Assembly (NCBI RefSeq): GCF_014201135.1
Contig: NZ_JACHDR010000001.1
Span: forward strand, 2,418,001 to 2,482,000
DNA: 64,000 nucleotides
Direction of reading: 5' to 3'
Source of the DNA: Neomicrococcus aestuarii
GTDB lineage: Bacteria; Actinomycetota; Actinomycetes; Actinomycetales; Micrococcaceae
Part shown: piece after piece, positions 48,158-56,079 of the stretch
How the letters are laid out: the number at the start of each line of letters is the position of its first letter
Position numbering within the stretch: the first letter of the stretch is position 1
Program-made: the position numbers and the translations under genes
Notes under the pieces: generated by a model
What the model was told of the DNA's origin: nothing
The model's database searches: none
Seen by the model: only the letters and a program-made list of their open reading frames with translations

Positions 48158-49415
48158 GAGGTGGTTCTCCTTCACTGACGGCAGTGATCTTTCCGCCGGC
48201 GAGGCGGATGAGTAGTGATGCTCCTGATGGTGCATCTTCGGGGTGGCGGACGATGCTCAGATCCTCTGCTCGCTGGACCACGGAGTAGCCGCGGTCCAAA
48301 GTCTTTTGGGGCGACAACGCGCGGACTTGGGTACGCAAGTGCGTGATGGCATCCGTGTCCCGGCGCAACCTATGGGTCACTGCCGAGTACGAACGGGCGG
48401 TGAGTCGCTCGAGGTCCTCGCGGCGAACGTTGACCATTCCTTCGGGGGCCGCCATGACAGGGCGGGTGCGGAGGCTCTCGAGGCTTCGAGCTTCACGTTC
48501 AAGGAATCGGGTGAGCGCTAGCTCCATACGGTCCCGAGCGTGATTGATTCTGGAAGTCTCTTCCAGGAAATCGGGAACGATCCGTTTGGCGGCATCCGTT
48601 GGCGTCGACGCGCGCAGGTCCGCCACATCGTCCAAAATAGGGCGGTCAGCCTCGTGGCCGATAGCGCTAACCACTGGCGTGTTCGCGGCAGACACGGCTC
48701 GGACAAGCTGTTCATCGCTGAACGGAAAAAGATCCTCGAACGAACCGCCGCCGCGGGCAATCACAATCACGTCAACATCTGGGTGGGCGTCCAGCTCTTT
48801 GAGTGCCGCGATGACTTGGGAGACAGCGTTGACGCCTTGAACTGCCGTGTGACGGACTTCGAAGGTGACGCCAGGCCACCTCAGTGCGGCGTTACGCAGA
48901 ACGTCCTTTTCAGCGTCCGAGTCCCGGCCCGTGATCAGTCCAATGCGTTGCGGCAAGAAGGGGAGCTTCTTCTTTCGCTCCGGGGCGAAGAGTCCTTCGT
49001 CAAAGAGGGCTTGGCGGAGCTTTTCAAGGCGCACCATCAAATCGCCGATTCCCACCGGCTTGAGGTCGAGTGCGTTCATGCTGAGACGGCCGTTCTTGAG
49101 CCAGAAGCTTGGCTTGACCCTGGCGACCACTCGGGAGCCGACCTCGGGCTTGGCGTCAAGACCGCGCAGGACCGAGCTCCACACCGTCAGACTCAAGGAG
49201 TACTCGACGTCGAGATCTCGCATGGTCAGGTACGCGTGCCCGCCACGAATGTTCGCTTCAATCAGCTGACCTTCGATCCACGCCTCAGGAGCGCGCTCAA
49301 AGTATCGTTTGAGATTCTCCGACAGAACTCGCAGCGGCCACGGCGATTCAGGCGTGGTGTCCCCGGCTCTTTCGGGAATGGACGCGCTAGGTGGTTCAGT
49401 GGGAAATTCGGTCAC
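48147..49415 (-). CDS. xseA: Exodeoxyribonuclease VII large subunit
   Basis: Catalytic subunit of the ATP-independent single-strand exonuclease. The N-terminal OB fold (about 25-125) has [13 protein letters not shown] and [19 protein letters not shown]. The catalytic domain has [19 protein letters not shown] near residue 164, [20 protein letters not shown] near 216 and [20 protein letters not shown] near 249. Coiled coil and C terminus with RGYSVV follow. 422 aa, full length. Confidence 0.96.
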   Translation of the reverse strand: MTEFPTEPPSASIPERAGDTTPESPWPLRVLSENLKRYFERAPEAWIEGQLIEANIRGGHAYLTMRDLDVEYSLSLTVWSSVLRGLDAKPEVGSRVVARVKPSFWLKNGRLSMNALDLKPVGIGDLMVRLEKLRQALFDEGLFAPERKKKLPFLPQRIGLITGRDSDAEKDVLRNAALRWPGVTFEVRHTAVQGVNAVSQVIAALKELDAHPDVDVIVIARGGGSFEDLFPFSDEQLVRAVSAANTPVVSAIGHEADRPILDDVADLRASTPTDAAKRIVPDFLEETSRINHARDRMELALTRFLEREARSLESLRTRPVMAAPEGMVNVRREDLERLTARSYSAVTHRLRRDTDAITHLRTQVRALSPQKTLDRGYSVVQRAEDLSIVRHPEDAPSGASLLIRLAGGKITAVSEGEPPHGN

Positions 49416-49511
49416 TTCTTATTTGTATCAGTGAGTCACACTCCCGGGCGGACCATTTGAGTGCAAGTGTGGATATGAGCCGTCGCTAAGACGAATGAGG
49501 GGAAAGCGGTT

Positions 49512-50486
49512 ATGAGGAACCTAGTTGGCGCATTGTTGTGTGCACTGGCGGCGCTGTGTACGGCTGCCGGTGTGATGTTTCACTACGCGCAAGCGCTGGC
49601 GGACACTCCGGAACCGGCGCGAGAAATAGTGGGACCGCTCGCGGAGGATCGAAGCATCCTGGACATGCTTCCTGACCGCATCATCGGGGCGGCTCTTGGC
49701 AATGACGACGAGCTTCTTGATCTCATCCCAGACTTCTTGAGCGAGTCATTGCGCAACGGAATGGATACTGCCATCAGTACCGCACTGCAGGACGCTGACC
49801 TTAAACAGGCTTGGTATGAGTCCATCGATCTCACCCGGACCGACTACGTCACCCGACTGGACATGGTCACCAGCGGGGAAATTGCCATTGCGCCACCGAA
49901 TTTCGGGGCGACCGACACTGAGGGGCCCACCATGGTGCTGCAGGCTCAGCCGTTCGCAGCACTGGGTCTCCAAAAACTCGACGAAGTTCTCAGTCCCGTA
50001 GGACTACAAGGGCTACTCGATGGTCTTCGCAACGGAGCGCGAGTAGAGATTCCTCTCAATCTTCCTGATCCCACCGTGGTTTCGCCGCGCACCATGGCTC
50101 AGTGGCTAGCGGTGTCTAGAAGCTGGCTGTGGTTCTTCGTTGGCGCTGGTGTGCTGGGGCTCGCAGGAGTGGTGGTCGCTCGTGGACGTGGGCGGGCTAT
50201 TGCACTGTTGACGGGCGCGGCCGCGCTGATGTTGTTGTCTCGTTTTGTAGGATCCGTGGCGGCGAACGCTCGATCCGGGGGAGAAGCATTGGGTCTTGGT
50301 GGGGAGCTTGACCCGTTGGCCTCATTAGTGCGAGATCGGCTGTTGGCGGGCCTCTCTGTGCACATCGATCAGCGCGCTGAGTGGTTATGGAGTGCAGGGC
50401 TCGTGACCATGGGCGTGGGTGCCGTGGTGTTAGTCATCATGATCCTTCTCTCAAGGGCTCGCAGCCAGCCGGTGGATCACCGGTAA
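49512..50486 (+). CDS. Hypothetical membrane protein
   Basis: 324 aa, no family recognised. Membrane segments: an N-terminal signal-like helix (5-27), two helices near 201-222 and 228-246, and a last one near 296-317. A large extracytoplasmic region (about 30-195) lies between the first two. The last helix is followed by a short basic tail. It starts 96 bp from xseA, divergently, and ends 10 bp before ispH, so it may share the ispH transcript. Many actinobacterial membrane proteins of this layout remain uncharacterised. Confidence 0.75.
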   Translation: MRNLVGALLCALAALCTAAGVMFHYAQALADTPEPAREIVGPLAEDRSILDMLPDRIIGAALGNDDELLDLIPDFLSESLRNGMDTAISTALQDADLKQAWYESIDLTRTDYVTRLDMVTSGEIAIAPPNFGATDTEGPTMVLQAQPFAALGLQKLDEVLSPVGLQGLLDGLRNGARVEIPLNLPDPTVVSPRTMAQWLAVSRSWLWFFVGAGVLGLAGVVVARGRGRAIALLTGAAALMLLSRFVGSVAANARSGGEALGLGGELDPLASLVRDRLLAGLSVHIDQRAEWLWSAGLVTMGVGAVVLVIMILLSRARSQPVDHR

Positions 50487-50496
50487 ACTTGAACCT

Positions 50497-51597
50497 ATGA
50501 CCACAACAACCTCCACTCCTGTCTCTTTGCCACTGCCGGCGATGCCACGCAAACGCAAGAGCCGCGCCGAGATCGAAGCTGCCGCTCCCGTAGCGGGGGA
50601 GAAGCGAGTGTTGCTGGCCGCCCCTCGTGGTTATTGCGCCGGTGTAGATCGTGCCGTGATCGCTGTCGAGAAGGCGCTTGAGCACTACGGAGCTCCCGTC
50701 TATGTGCGCAAGCAGATTGTGCACAACAAGCATGTGGTTTCCACGCTCGAAGAGCGCGGAGCAATCTTTGTTGAGGAAACGGACGAGGTGCCAGAGGGCG
50801 AACTCGTCATCTTCTCCGCGCACGGCGTGAGCCCGGCAGTAGTGCAGTCCGCTGAAGATCGCGGACTTCGAACCATCGACGCCACGTGCCCGCTCGTGAC
50901 CAAGGTGCACCGCGAAGCCGTCCGCTTCGCCAAGAATGACAACGAGATACTTCTCATTGGTCACGAAGGGCACGAAGAGGTTGAAGGCACTTATGGTGAG
51001 GCTCCGGAGAGCACCACCATTGTGAACAACCCGGAAGAGGCTCGCACCATTGAGGTGAAGAACCCGGACAAGCTGATCTGGCTCTCTCAGACCACGTTGT
51101 CAGTTGACGAGACCATGGAGATTGTCCAGATCCTCCGCGAGCGTTTCCCGAACCTTCAGGATCCGCCCAGCGATGACATTTGCTACGCCACCAGCAACCG
51201 TCAGGCGGCCATCAAGAAGATTGCTCCGCAGGCCGATCTGGTGATCGTGGTGGGATCCGCCAACTCGTCGAACTCTGTGCGACTGGTTGAGGTAGCCCTC
51301 GAATACGGTGCGAAGGCAGCGTACCGCGTTGACTACGCGCACCAAGTGGACGAGAACTGGTTCACCGGCGTGGGAACCGTTGGCGTGACCTCTGGTGCCT
51401 CTGTCCCAGAGATCTTGGTTCAGGACGTCATTCGACTCTTGGCCGACTACGGCTACGCGGATGTCTCCGAGGTTGTGACGGCGGAAGAGGACATCTTGTT
51501 CTCGCTGCCGAAGGAACTTCGTGCCACCCTCAAGGAGCGCGGCGATGAATCCCGTTCCCTCGGCGGCCGCGGCTCCCGCCCGGCAAAGGGTAGCTAA
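50497..51597 (+). CDS. ispH: 4-hydroxy-3-methylbut-2-enyl diphosphate reductase
   Basis: Iron-sulfur enzyme of the MEP isoprenoid route. The three cluster cysteines are in [12 protein letters not shown] near residue 46, [14 protein letters not shown] near 128 and [11 protein letters not shown] near 226. The catalytic GxHGV-type FSAHGVSP near 107 and [14 protein letters not shown] near 297 are present. At 366 aa it is slightly long due to a charged N-terminal extension typical of actinobacteria. Confidence 0.96.
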   Translation: MTTTTSTPVSLPLPAMPRKRKSRAEIEAAAPVAGEKRVLLAAPRGYCAGVDRAVIAVEKALEHYGAPVYVRKQIVHNKHVVSTLEERGAIFVEETDEVPEGELVIFSAHGVSPAVVQSAEDRGLRTIDATCPLVTKVHREAVRFAKNDNEILLIGHEGHEEVEGTYGEAPESTTIVNNPEEARTIEVKNPDKLIWLSQTTLSVDETMEIVQILRERFPNLQDPPSDDICYATSNRQAAIKKIAPQADLVIVVGSANSSNSVRLVEVALEYGAKAAYRVDYAHQVDENWFTGVGTVGVTSGASVPEILVQDVIRLLADYGYADVSEVVTAEEDILFSLPKELRATLKERGDESRSLGGRGSRPAKGS

Positions 51598-51628
51598 TCT
51601 CCACCCCGCCCATTTGTTACTTATAGAC

Positions 51629-51665
51629 CTGTGGCCCGTCAAAGCTCAGCTTTGACGGGCCACAG
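51629..51665. terminator. Bidirectional terminator-like 18-bp inverted repeat
   Basis: CTGTGGCCCGTCAAAGCT and AGCTTTGACGGGCCACAG pair perfectly over 18 bp with one base between. It sits between the convergent ispH and rmuC ends. No strong T tract is present on either side. Confidence 0.7.
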
Positions 51666-51717
51666 CTCTAAGTAGTGAAGCTTCTATCGACATTCACAAC
51701 AATGCTGAATGTGGCAA

Positions 51718-53034
51718 CTAGGCGGACTCAGAGAGATCGTTTCGAGATTCTCGCTGTGGTTGTGAAGCGTTGTCACTGAGGTGTCGCTCCTCTATGAGCT
51801 CCGTGGCGGTCAAAGGCCGCGGCGCATTCTCGAGGGCTGAGACATTCAGCAGGGCTCGGCGTTCTTCCGCGGACGTGGAAGACTCCGCGCCCAGCCCTGG
51901 ATCTAGGTCTCGAATACGTCGCACGGACGGCAGGACGCGGGACTCCAATGCGCCCACGAAGGAGTTGTACTTTTCCACGCTGGACTTGAGCGAACGTCCC
52001 AGCTGGCTCACGTGCGTGCCCATAGTTCCTAGTCGCTCGTAGAGAACCTGAGTTTGCTCGAATAGTTCGCGAGCGTTCTCCGTTAAAAGCTCTTGTCGCC
52101 ACGCCACCGCAAGACCCTTCAAAATGGCCAACAGCGACGCAGGAGAGGCCAGAATCACCGACTTCGAAAACGCGTGCTCCAGCAGGGTAGCGTCCTGGCG
52201 CAAAGCCTCCGCCAAGAAGGACTCGGCCGGCAAGAAGCACACCACCATTTCGGGGCTTCCCGGCAAGGCGTTCCAATAGGCCTTGGAACCCAACGTGTCC
52301 ACGTGATTGCGAAGCGCCTTGGCATGCTGCGCAAGGAGCTTTTGGTAATGCTCCAATTCTTCGACCGACGCATGCGGATCCAGATCTTGGGCACGCATGT
52401 ACGAATCAAGCGGGACCTTGGAATCCACGATGATCGACTTACCACCCGGCAGAGTCACCACAAGGTCAGGACGTTGGCCCTGATCAGTGACAACCTGCTC
52501 TTTGAAATCAACATGCGGCAACATGCCAGCGGCCTCAACAATGCGCTTGAGTTGCACTTCGCCCCACGTGCCACGGACCTGGCCAGCTTTGAGAGCACCC
52601 GTGAGTTGCGTGGTGCTCTTGAGGATCTCGGCATCCTGCAACGCCGCCCGCGTCAACTGTTCGCTCAGCTGACCAAACTGGGTTGAACGGTCTCGTTCCA
52701 ATTGCCCCACCTGCTGCTGAACCCGATGCAACTGCTCAGCCACCGGCGCAAGCGCGCGCAACACGGACTGATCCTGCAACTGCCGTTCCGCGGCCTTCTC
52801 CTCACGCAATTCGTACTCACTGCAGCGTTCGCGCAAGAGGCGAGCTTCGGCGTCGTACCCCGCATTCAACGCCTGCAAATCACTCACCTTCTGCTGCTCA
52901 ACGAACACACCGTGACGCAACTCATCCAACTGCGGACCGTACGCACGACGCGAATACACCGCCACCGCCAACCCGCCAATCAGCGCGCCCGCGAGCAAAG
53001 CGCAGAGTACAAAAAGCCACGTGAAATCGTTCAT
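51718..53034 (-). CDS. rmuC: DNA recombination protein RmuC family
   Basis: 438 aa. One N-terminal membrane helix (about 4-25), then a coiled coil to about 130. The RmuC core follows: GTWGEVQLKRIVEAAGML near 156, then GKSIIVDSKVPLDSYMRA near 195 (a PD-(D/E)XK-like nuclease region) and EMVVCFLPAESFLAEAL near 262. I chose ATG 53034, which has GGAGG just upstream, over an upstream frame start. It is divergent from ychF across 72 bp. Confidence 0.92.
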   Translation of the reverse strand: MNDFTWLFVLCALLAGALIGGLAVAVYSRRAYGPQLDELRHGVFVEQQKVSDLQALNAGYDAEARLLRERCSEYELREEKAAERQLQDQSVLRALAPVAEQLHRVQQQVGQLERDRSTQFGQLSEQLTRAALQDAEILKSTTQLTGALKAGQVRGTWGEVQLKRIVEAAGMLPHVDFKEQVVTDQGQRPDLVVTLPGGKSIIVDSKVPLDSYMRAQDLDPHASVEELEHYQKLLAQHAKALRNHVDTLGSKAYWNALPGSPEMVVCFLPAESFLAEALRQDATLLEHAFSKSVILASPASLLAILKGLAVAWRQELLTENARELFEQTQVLYERLGTMGTHVSQLGRSLKSSVEKYNSFVGALESRVLPSVRRIRDLDPGLGAESSTSAEERRALLNVSALENAPRPLTATELIEERHLSDNASQPQRESRNDLSESA

Positions 53035-53106
53035 GCCCTCCACTGTGCCAGCGAGGTATGACACTTAGAACCGCAACTCTCCGTTACACGGGTAGAATTA
53101 CCTCCC

Positions 53107-54192
53107 GTGGCTTTGACTATTGGAATCGTGGGACTCCCCAACGTTGGTAAATCGACCCTCTTCAACGCGCTGACGCGCGCCCAAGTGCTTGCGGCGAACT
53201 ATCCGTTCGCGACGATCGAGCCGAACGTGGGTGTGGTTCCGCTTCCGGATAGCCGCCTCAAGGTGCTTGCTGGCATCTTCGGTTCGGAGCGCATTCTTCC
53301 CGCAACCGTGTCCTTCGTTGACATCGCCGGCATCGTCAAAGGCGCCTCCGAAGGTGAAGGCCTTGGCAACAAGTTCCTCGCCAACATTCGTGAAGCCGAC
53401 GCAATTTGCCAGGTGACCCGCGCGTTCGAAGACAGCGACGTGGTGCACGTGGATGGCAAGGTCGATCCGGAATCGGACATCGAAACCATCGCCACCGAAC
53501 TGATCCTCGCAGACCTTCAGACCATCGAAAACCAGCTCCCACGTTTGGAGAAGGAACTTCGCGCAAAGAAGATCGAAGCTTCCTTCATCGAGAACGTGAA
53601 ACTGGCCCAGACCGTTCTGGAAGCGGGCAAGACCCTCTACGCGGGCGCCGCTGAAGCCAAGCTGGATCTGGCGGACATCGCCTCCTTGCAGCTCATGACG
53701 TCCAAACCGTTCATCTACGTGTTCAACATGGATGAGGCTGGGCTTGCGAACGAAGAACTTCGCTCGAAACTGTCCGCCATGGTGGCGCCAGCTGAAGCAA
53801 TCTTCTTGGATGCGCAGTTCGAATCGGAGCTTGCCGAGCTTGAAGAAGATGAAGCAGCCGAAATGCTGGCCGACGCTGGCTACGACGAATCCGGCCTCGA
53901 AAAGCTGGCTCGCGTTGGCTACGACACCCTGGGATTGCAGTCCTACCTGACCGCCGGCCCCAAGGAAACGCGCGCCTGGACCATCAAGAAGGGCTGGACG
54001 GCACCACAGGCTGCCGGCGTCATTCACACCGACTTCCAGCGCGGCTTTATCAAGGCCGAAGTGATCTCTTTCGACGACCTCGTGGAAGCCGGATCCGTGG
54101 CGAACGCTCGCTCCGCCGGTAAAGCACGCATGGAAGGCAAGGAATACGTCATGCGCGACGGCGACGTGGTGGAGTTTCGATTCAACGTCTAG
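53107..54192 (+). CDS. ychF: Ribosome-binding ATPase YchF (Obg-family)
   Basis: Universally conserved ATPase of the Obg GTPase family, 361 aa. G1 is [18 protein letters not shown] near residue 7, G3 is [19 protein letters not shown] near 70, and the NMDE nucleotide motif that favours ATP is near 207 (VFNMDEAG). The C-terminal TGS domain ends in the invariant [10 protein letters not shown] at 54160-54192. That exact ending is repeated downstream, marking the gene's 3' end as a recombination site. Despite this, the gene is full length and intact. Confidence 0.97.
   Translation: MALTIGIVGLPNVGKSTLFNALTRAQVLAANYPFATIEPNVGVVPLPDSRLKVLAGIFGSERILPATVSFVDIAGIVKGASEGEGLGNKFLANIREADAICQVTRAFEDSDVVHVDGKVDPESDIETIATELILADLQTIENQLPRLEKELRAKKIEASFIENVKLAQTVLEAGKTLYAGAAEAKLDLADIASLQLMTSKPFIYVFNMDEAGLANEELRSKLSAMVAPAEAIFLDAQFESELAELEEDEAAEMLADAGYDESGLEKLARVGYDTLGLQSYLTAGPKETRAWTIKKGWTAPQAAGVIHTDFQRGFIKAEVISFDDLVEAGSVANARSAGKARMEGKEYVMRDGDVVEFRFNV
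54160..54192 (+). repeat. ychF-end copy A (in use)
   Basis: The functional end of ychF: ten codons [10 protein letters not shown] and TAG. Codons of the core are GTG GAG TTT CGA TTC AAC GTC TAG. It is near-identical to copy B (3 mismatches in about 34 nt). Confidence 0.75.
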
Positions 54193-54213
54193 TCGCGTTC
54201 CGGTTCAACCTCT
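54192..54213 (+). repeat. Decayed ychF-end copy A'
   Basis: GTCGCGTTCCGGTTCAACCTCT abuts copy A and matches 18 of 22 positions of copy D. It would encode V-A-F-R-F-N-L and has lost the stop. A hairpin with arms GGCGATGGGC and GCCCTATCGCC (54215-54240) follows. Confidence 0.5.
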
Positions 54214-54281
54214 CGGCGATGGGCATCGCGCCCTATCGCCGGATCCGAATCTGCCACCACATAGGCTGAGAGGATGGCTTG

Positions 54282-54719
54282 ATGGTTGCTTCTGACTTCG
54301 AACCCGATCTCGTTCCCGAACTGCTCGTCACAGACGTCGCGGAGAGCCTTGAGTTCTGGTGCGGTCTCTGCGGCTTTAAGATCCTGTACGACCGTCCAGC
54401 TGAGGGGTTCGCGTACGTTACGCGCGGGCTTGCGCACGTCATGCTTGAGCAGCGCGGAGTTGGCCGCAACTGGCTGACGGACGAGTTTGAGCGGCCGTTC
54501 GGTCGGGGGATCAACTTCCAGATCAGAGTGCCGGATCTTGCGCCGATCCTCTCAGCGCTCGCTGATGCATCCTGGTCGTTGTTCATGCAACCGGAGACGA
54601 AGTGGTACCGCGTGAGCGACGGAGAAGAGGCAGGCGTAAGGCAATTCCTCGTGATCGATCCCGATGGCTACCTGATCCGTTTCCAGAGCTCGGTCGGTCG
54701 TCGTGCAGTCGAGGAGTGA
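54282..54719 (+). CDS. VOC-fold (glyoxalase/bleomycin-resistance-like) protein
   Basis: 145 aa, cargo of the first unit. The VOC fold pattern PELLVTDVAESLEFWCGLCGF opens the protein, and the paired ending FLVIDPDGYLIRFQSSVG closes it, as in bleomycin-binding resistance proteins. Such small dimers bind and sequester a drug, or act as metal enzymes; the typical metal-ligand set is incomplete, which favours a binding role. I chose ATG 54282 with GAGAGG upstream; TTG 54279 is equivalent. It is 90 bp past ychF and the next ychF-end copy follows 35 bp after its stop. Confidence 0.82.
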   Translation: MVASDFEPDLVPELLVTDVAESLEFWCGLCGFKILYDRPAEGFAYVTRGLAHVMLEQRGVGRNWLTDEFERPFGRGINFQIRVPDLAPILSALADASWSLFMQPETKWYRVSDGEEAGVRQFLVIDPDGYLIRFQSSVGRRAVEE

Positions 54720-54754
54720 GCGATATGCCGGTTGTCCGTGAGGTTGGTATCTGC

Positions 54755-54787
54755 GGCGACGTGGTGGAGTTTAGATTTAACGTGTAG
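54755..54787 (+). repeat. ychF-end copy B
   Basis: [10 protein letters not shown] and TAG again, with core codons GTG GAG TTT AGA TTT AAC GTG TAG. AGA and TTT are unusual for this GC-rich genome and point to a lower-GC donor. An ATG at 54725 would give a 20-residue peptide ending in this copy; I do not call it a gene. Confidence 0.75.
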
Positions 54788-54837
54788 GAAATCAGTCTGA
54801 TCAGGGGCTTTGATGCTTGGGTTCCTGCGGCCAAAGG

Positions 54838-54864
54838 GGTCGAGCGTTCCGATATAACGTCTGG
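54838..54864 (+). repeat. Decayed ychF-end copy B'
   Basis: GGTCGAG, a 2-nt insertion, then TTCCGATATAACGTCTGG. Apart from the insertion, 22 of 25 positions match a consensus ychF end. The frame and stop are lost. It lies 51 bp past copy B, in the 180-bp leader of the TIR-like gene. Confidence 0.5.
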
Positions 54865-54967
54865 CAGCAGGTCCAGATATGCCTTCCGCGCGTCCGCGCG
54901 CATCTGTCGTTGTCGGCGGCCGCGGCTAAGATCCAAATAGACATGCTCTCGTACGAAAGGAATCACC

Positions 54968-55882
54968 ATGGGGTTGAACTGGCCGGGCGCATTCATGGGC
55001 GGAAACGAGCTACCGGAACCGGAACAGGAGATCTGCCGAGCAGTCGTCGATGAGTTCGGCGACGCTTTGAAGGACGAATTGGCTTCTCGCGGGCTGCCAC
55101 CTCATGCCTCCCCGTTTTATCGACAGTTCTCGTTCATTGCCGTACGAGACAATTCGCAAATCTTGGTTGGGATTAGTCCGGCCACAGGTATGCCGCAGGT
55201 CAGATGGCTGGACCGCCCGAACGACCGTTATCCGCTCTCAGCTATGGCCGACCTACTCCAGAACCAACAGGGTTGGCCAGTTGCGGCGGTGGTTTCGTTG
55301 CCGCTCCCCGGCAGCCCGCAGCAGTCTGGCGTCGTGCGGCGAGTCGCGGCAGAGCACGCACACGAAATGGAGACCATGAATACGCTCGGCAAGCTCGGTG
55401 ATATCAGCCATGTTCGACACCTTGAAAGCGACCTCCGCCGCTTTCTAGAAGACCACCCAGAGCCGAGCCGCAATGTTTTCGTCATGATGCGCTTCGCCGA
55501 CACTTTACAGATGAACCAGATCTACGATTCGGTTAAGGCCGCACTCGCAGAGTTGGGGATGACTGCTGTGCGAGCTGACGACAGGGACTATACCGGGGAG
55601 CTGTGGTCCAATATCGAGGTGTACTTAACCGGCTGTCAGTACGGCATCGCGGTGTTTGAGGACATCGAGCAGCGCGACTTCAACCCTAATGTGTCGCTGG
55701 AACTCGGCTATCTAATGGGCCGAGGTAAGCGAACGTTGCTCTTAAAGGAGAAACGTTTGCCGCGGGTCCCCTCAGACGTGGTCCACCGTCTGTACAAGGA
55801 GTTTGACATCTTCGATATTGATGCTTCGATCAATCGTGAGATCAAGCGATGGATTAGCATCGACCTCGGTCTGGATTTCTAG
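54968..55882 (+). CDS. TIR-like / nucleoside 2-deoxyribosyltransferase-like domain protein (candidate defence effector)
   Basis: 304 aa, cargo of the second unit. The C-terminal domain (about 165-304) starts RNVFVMMRF (168-176), continues with ADDRDYTGELWSNIEVYLTG, and has NPNVSLELGYLMGRGK with Glu245 as the likely catalytic acid. This layout matches TIR-like or NDT-like domains found in NAD- or nucleotide-cleaving immune effectors. The N-terminal 165 residues (with PLPGSPQQSG in the middle) are not recognised and may be the sensor. ATG 54968 follows AAAGGA. It is followed by ychF-end copy C after 60 bp. Function is inferred. Confidence 0.72.
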   Translation: MGLNWPGAFMGGNELPEPEQEICRAVVDEFGDALKDELASRGLPPHASPFYRQFSFIAVRDNSQILVGISPATGMPQVRWLDRPNDRYPLSAMADLLQNQQGWPVAAVVSLPLPGSPQQSGVVRRVAAEHAHEMETMNTLGKLGDISHVRHLESDLRRFLEDHPEPSRNVFVMMRFADTLQMNQIYDSVKAALAELGMTAVRADDRDYTGELWSNIEVYLTGCQYGIAVFEDIEQRDFNPNVSLELGYLMGRGKRTLLLKEKRLPRVPSDVVHRLYKEFDIFDIDASINREIKRWISIDLGLDF

Positions 55883-55943
55883 ATTCGGTGGATCTGGCGA
55901 GTGCCAAGATGGCGGTGAGTATTTACGTCAGATGGTCGTAAGC

Positions 55944-55978
55944 GGCGAAACGCGGTCGAATTCCGCTTCAACGTGTAG
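55944..55978 (+). repeat. ychF-end copy C
   Basis: A-V-E-F-R-F-N-V-stop, core codons GTC GAA TTC CGC TTC AAC GTG TAG at 55955-55978. Its left flank CGA AAC GCG resembles the CGG AAC CCG before copy D, so the two share about 28 of 37 positions. Confidence 0.72.
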
Positions 55979-56079
55979 GAAGCTGGGATTTTAAAGATCC
56001 GCGTCCAATGACAACTTGCTGGACGGAATAACTATTCAGAATTAGTGTAAGACTACTGATCGGAGTCGAGGAGGACACC

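Noticed and set aside
54602-54787. 61-codon plus-strand frame ending in [10 protein letters not shown]
   Set aside because: It overlaps the VOC gene in another frame; only the last ten codons are meaningful, as ychF-end copy B.
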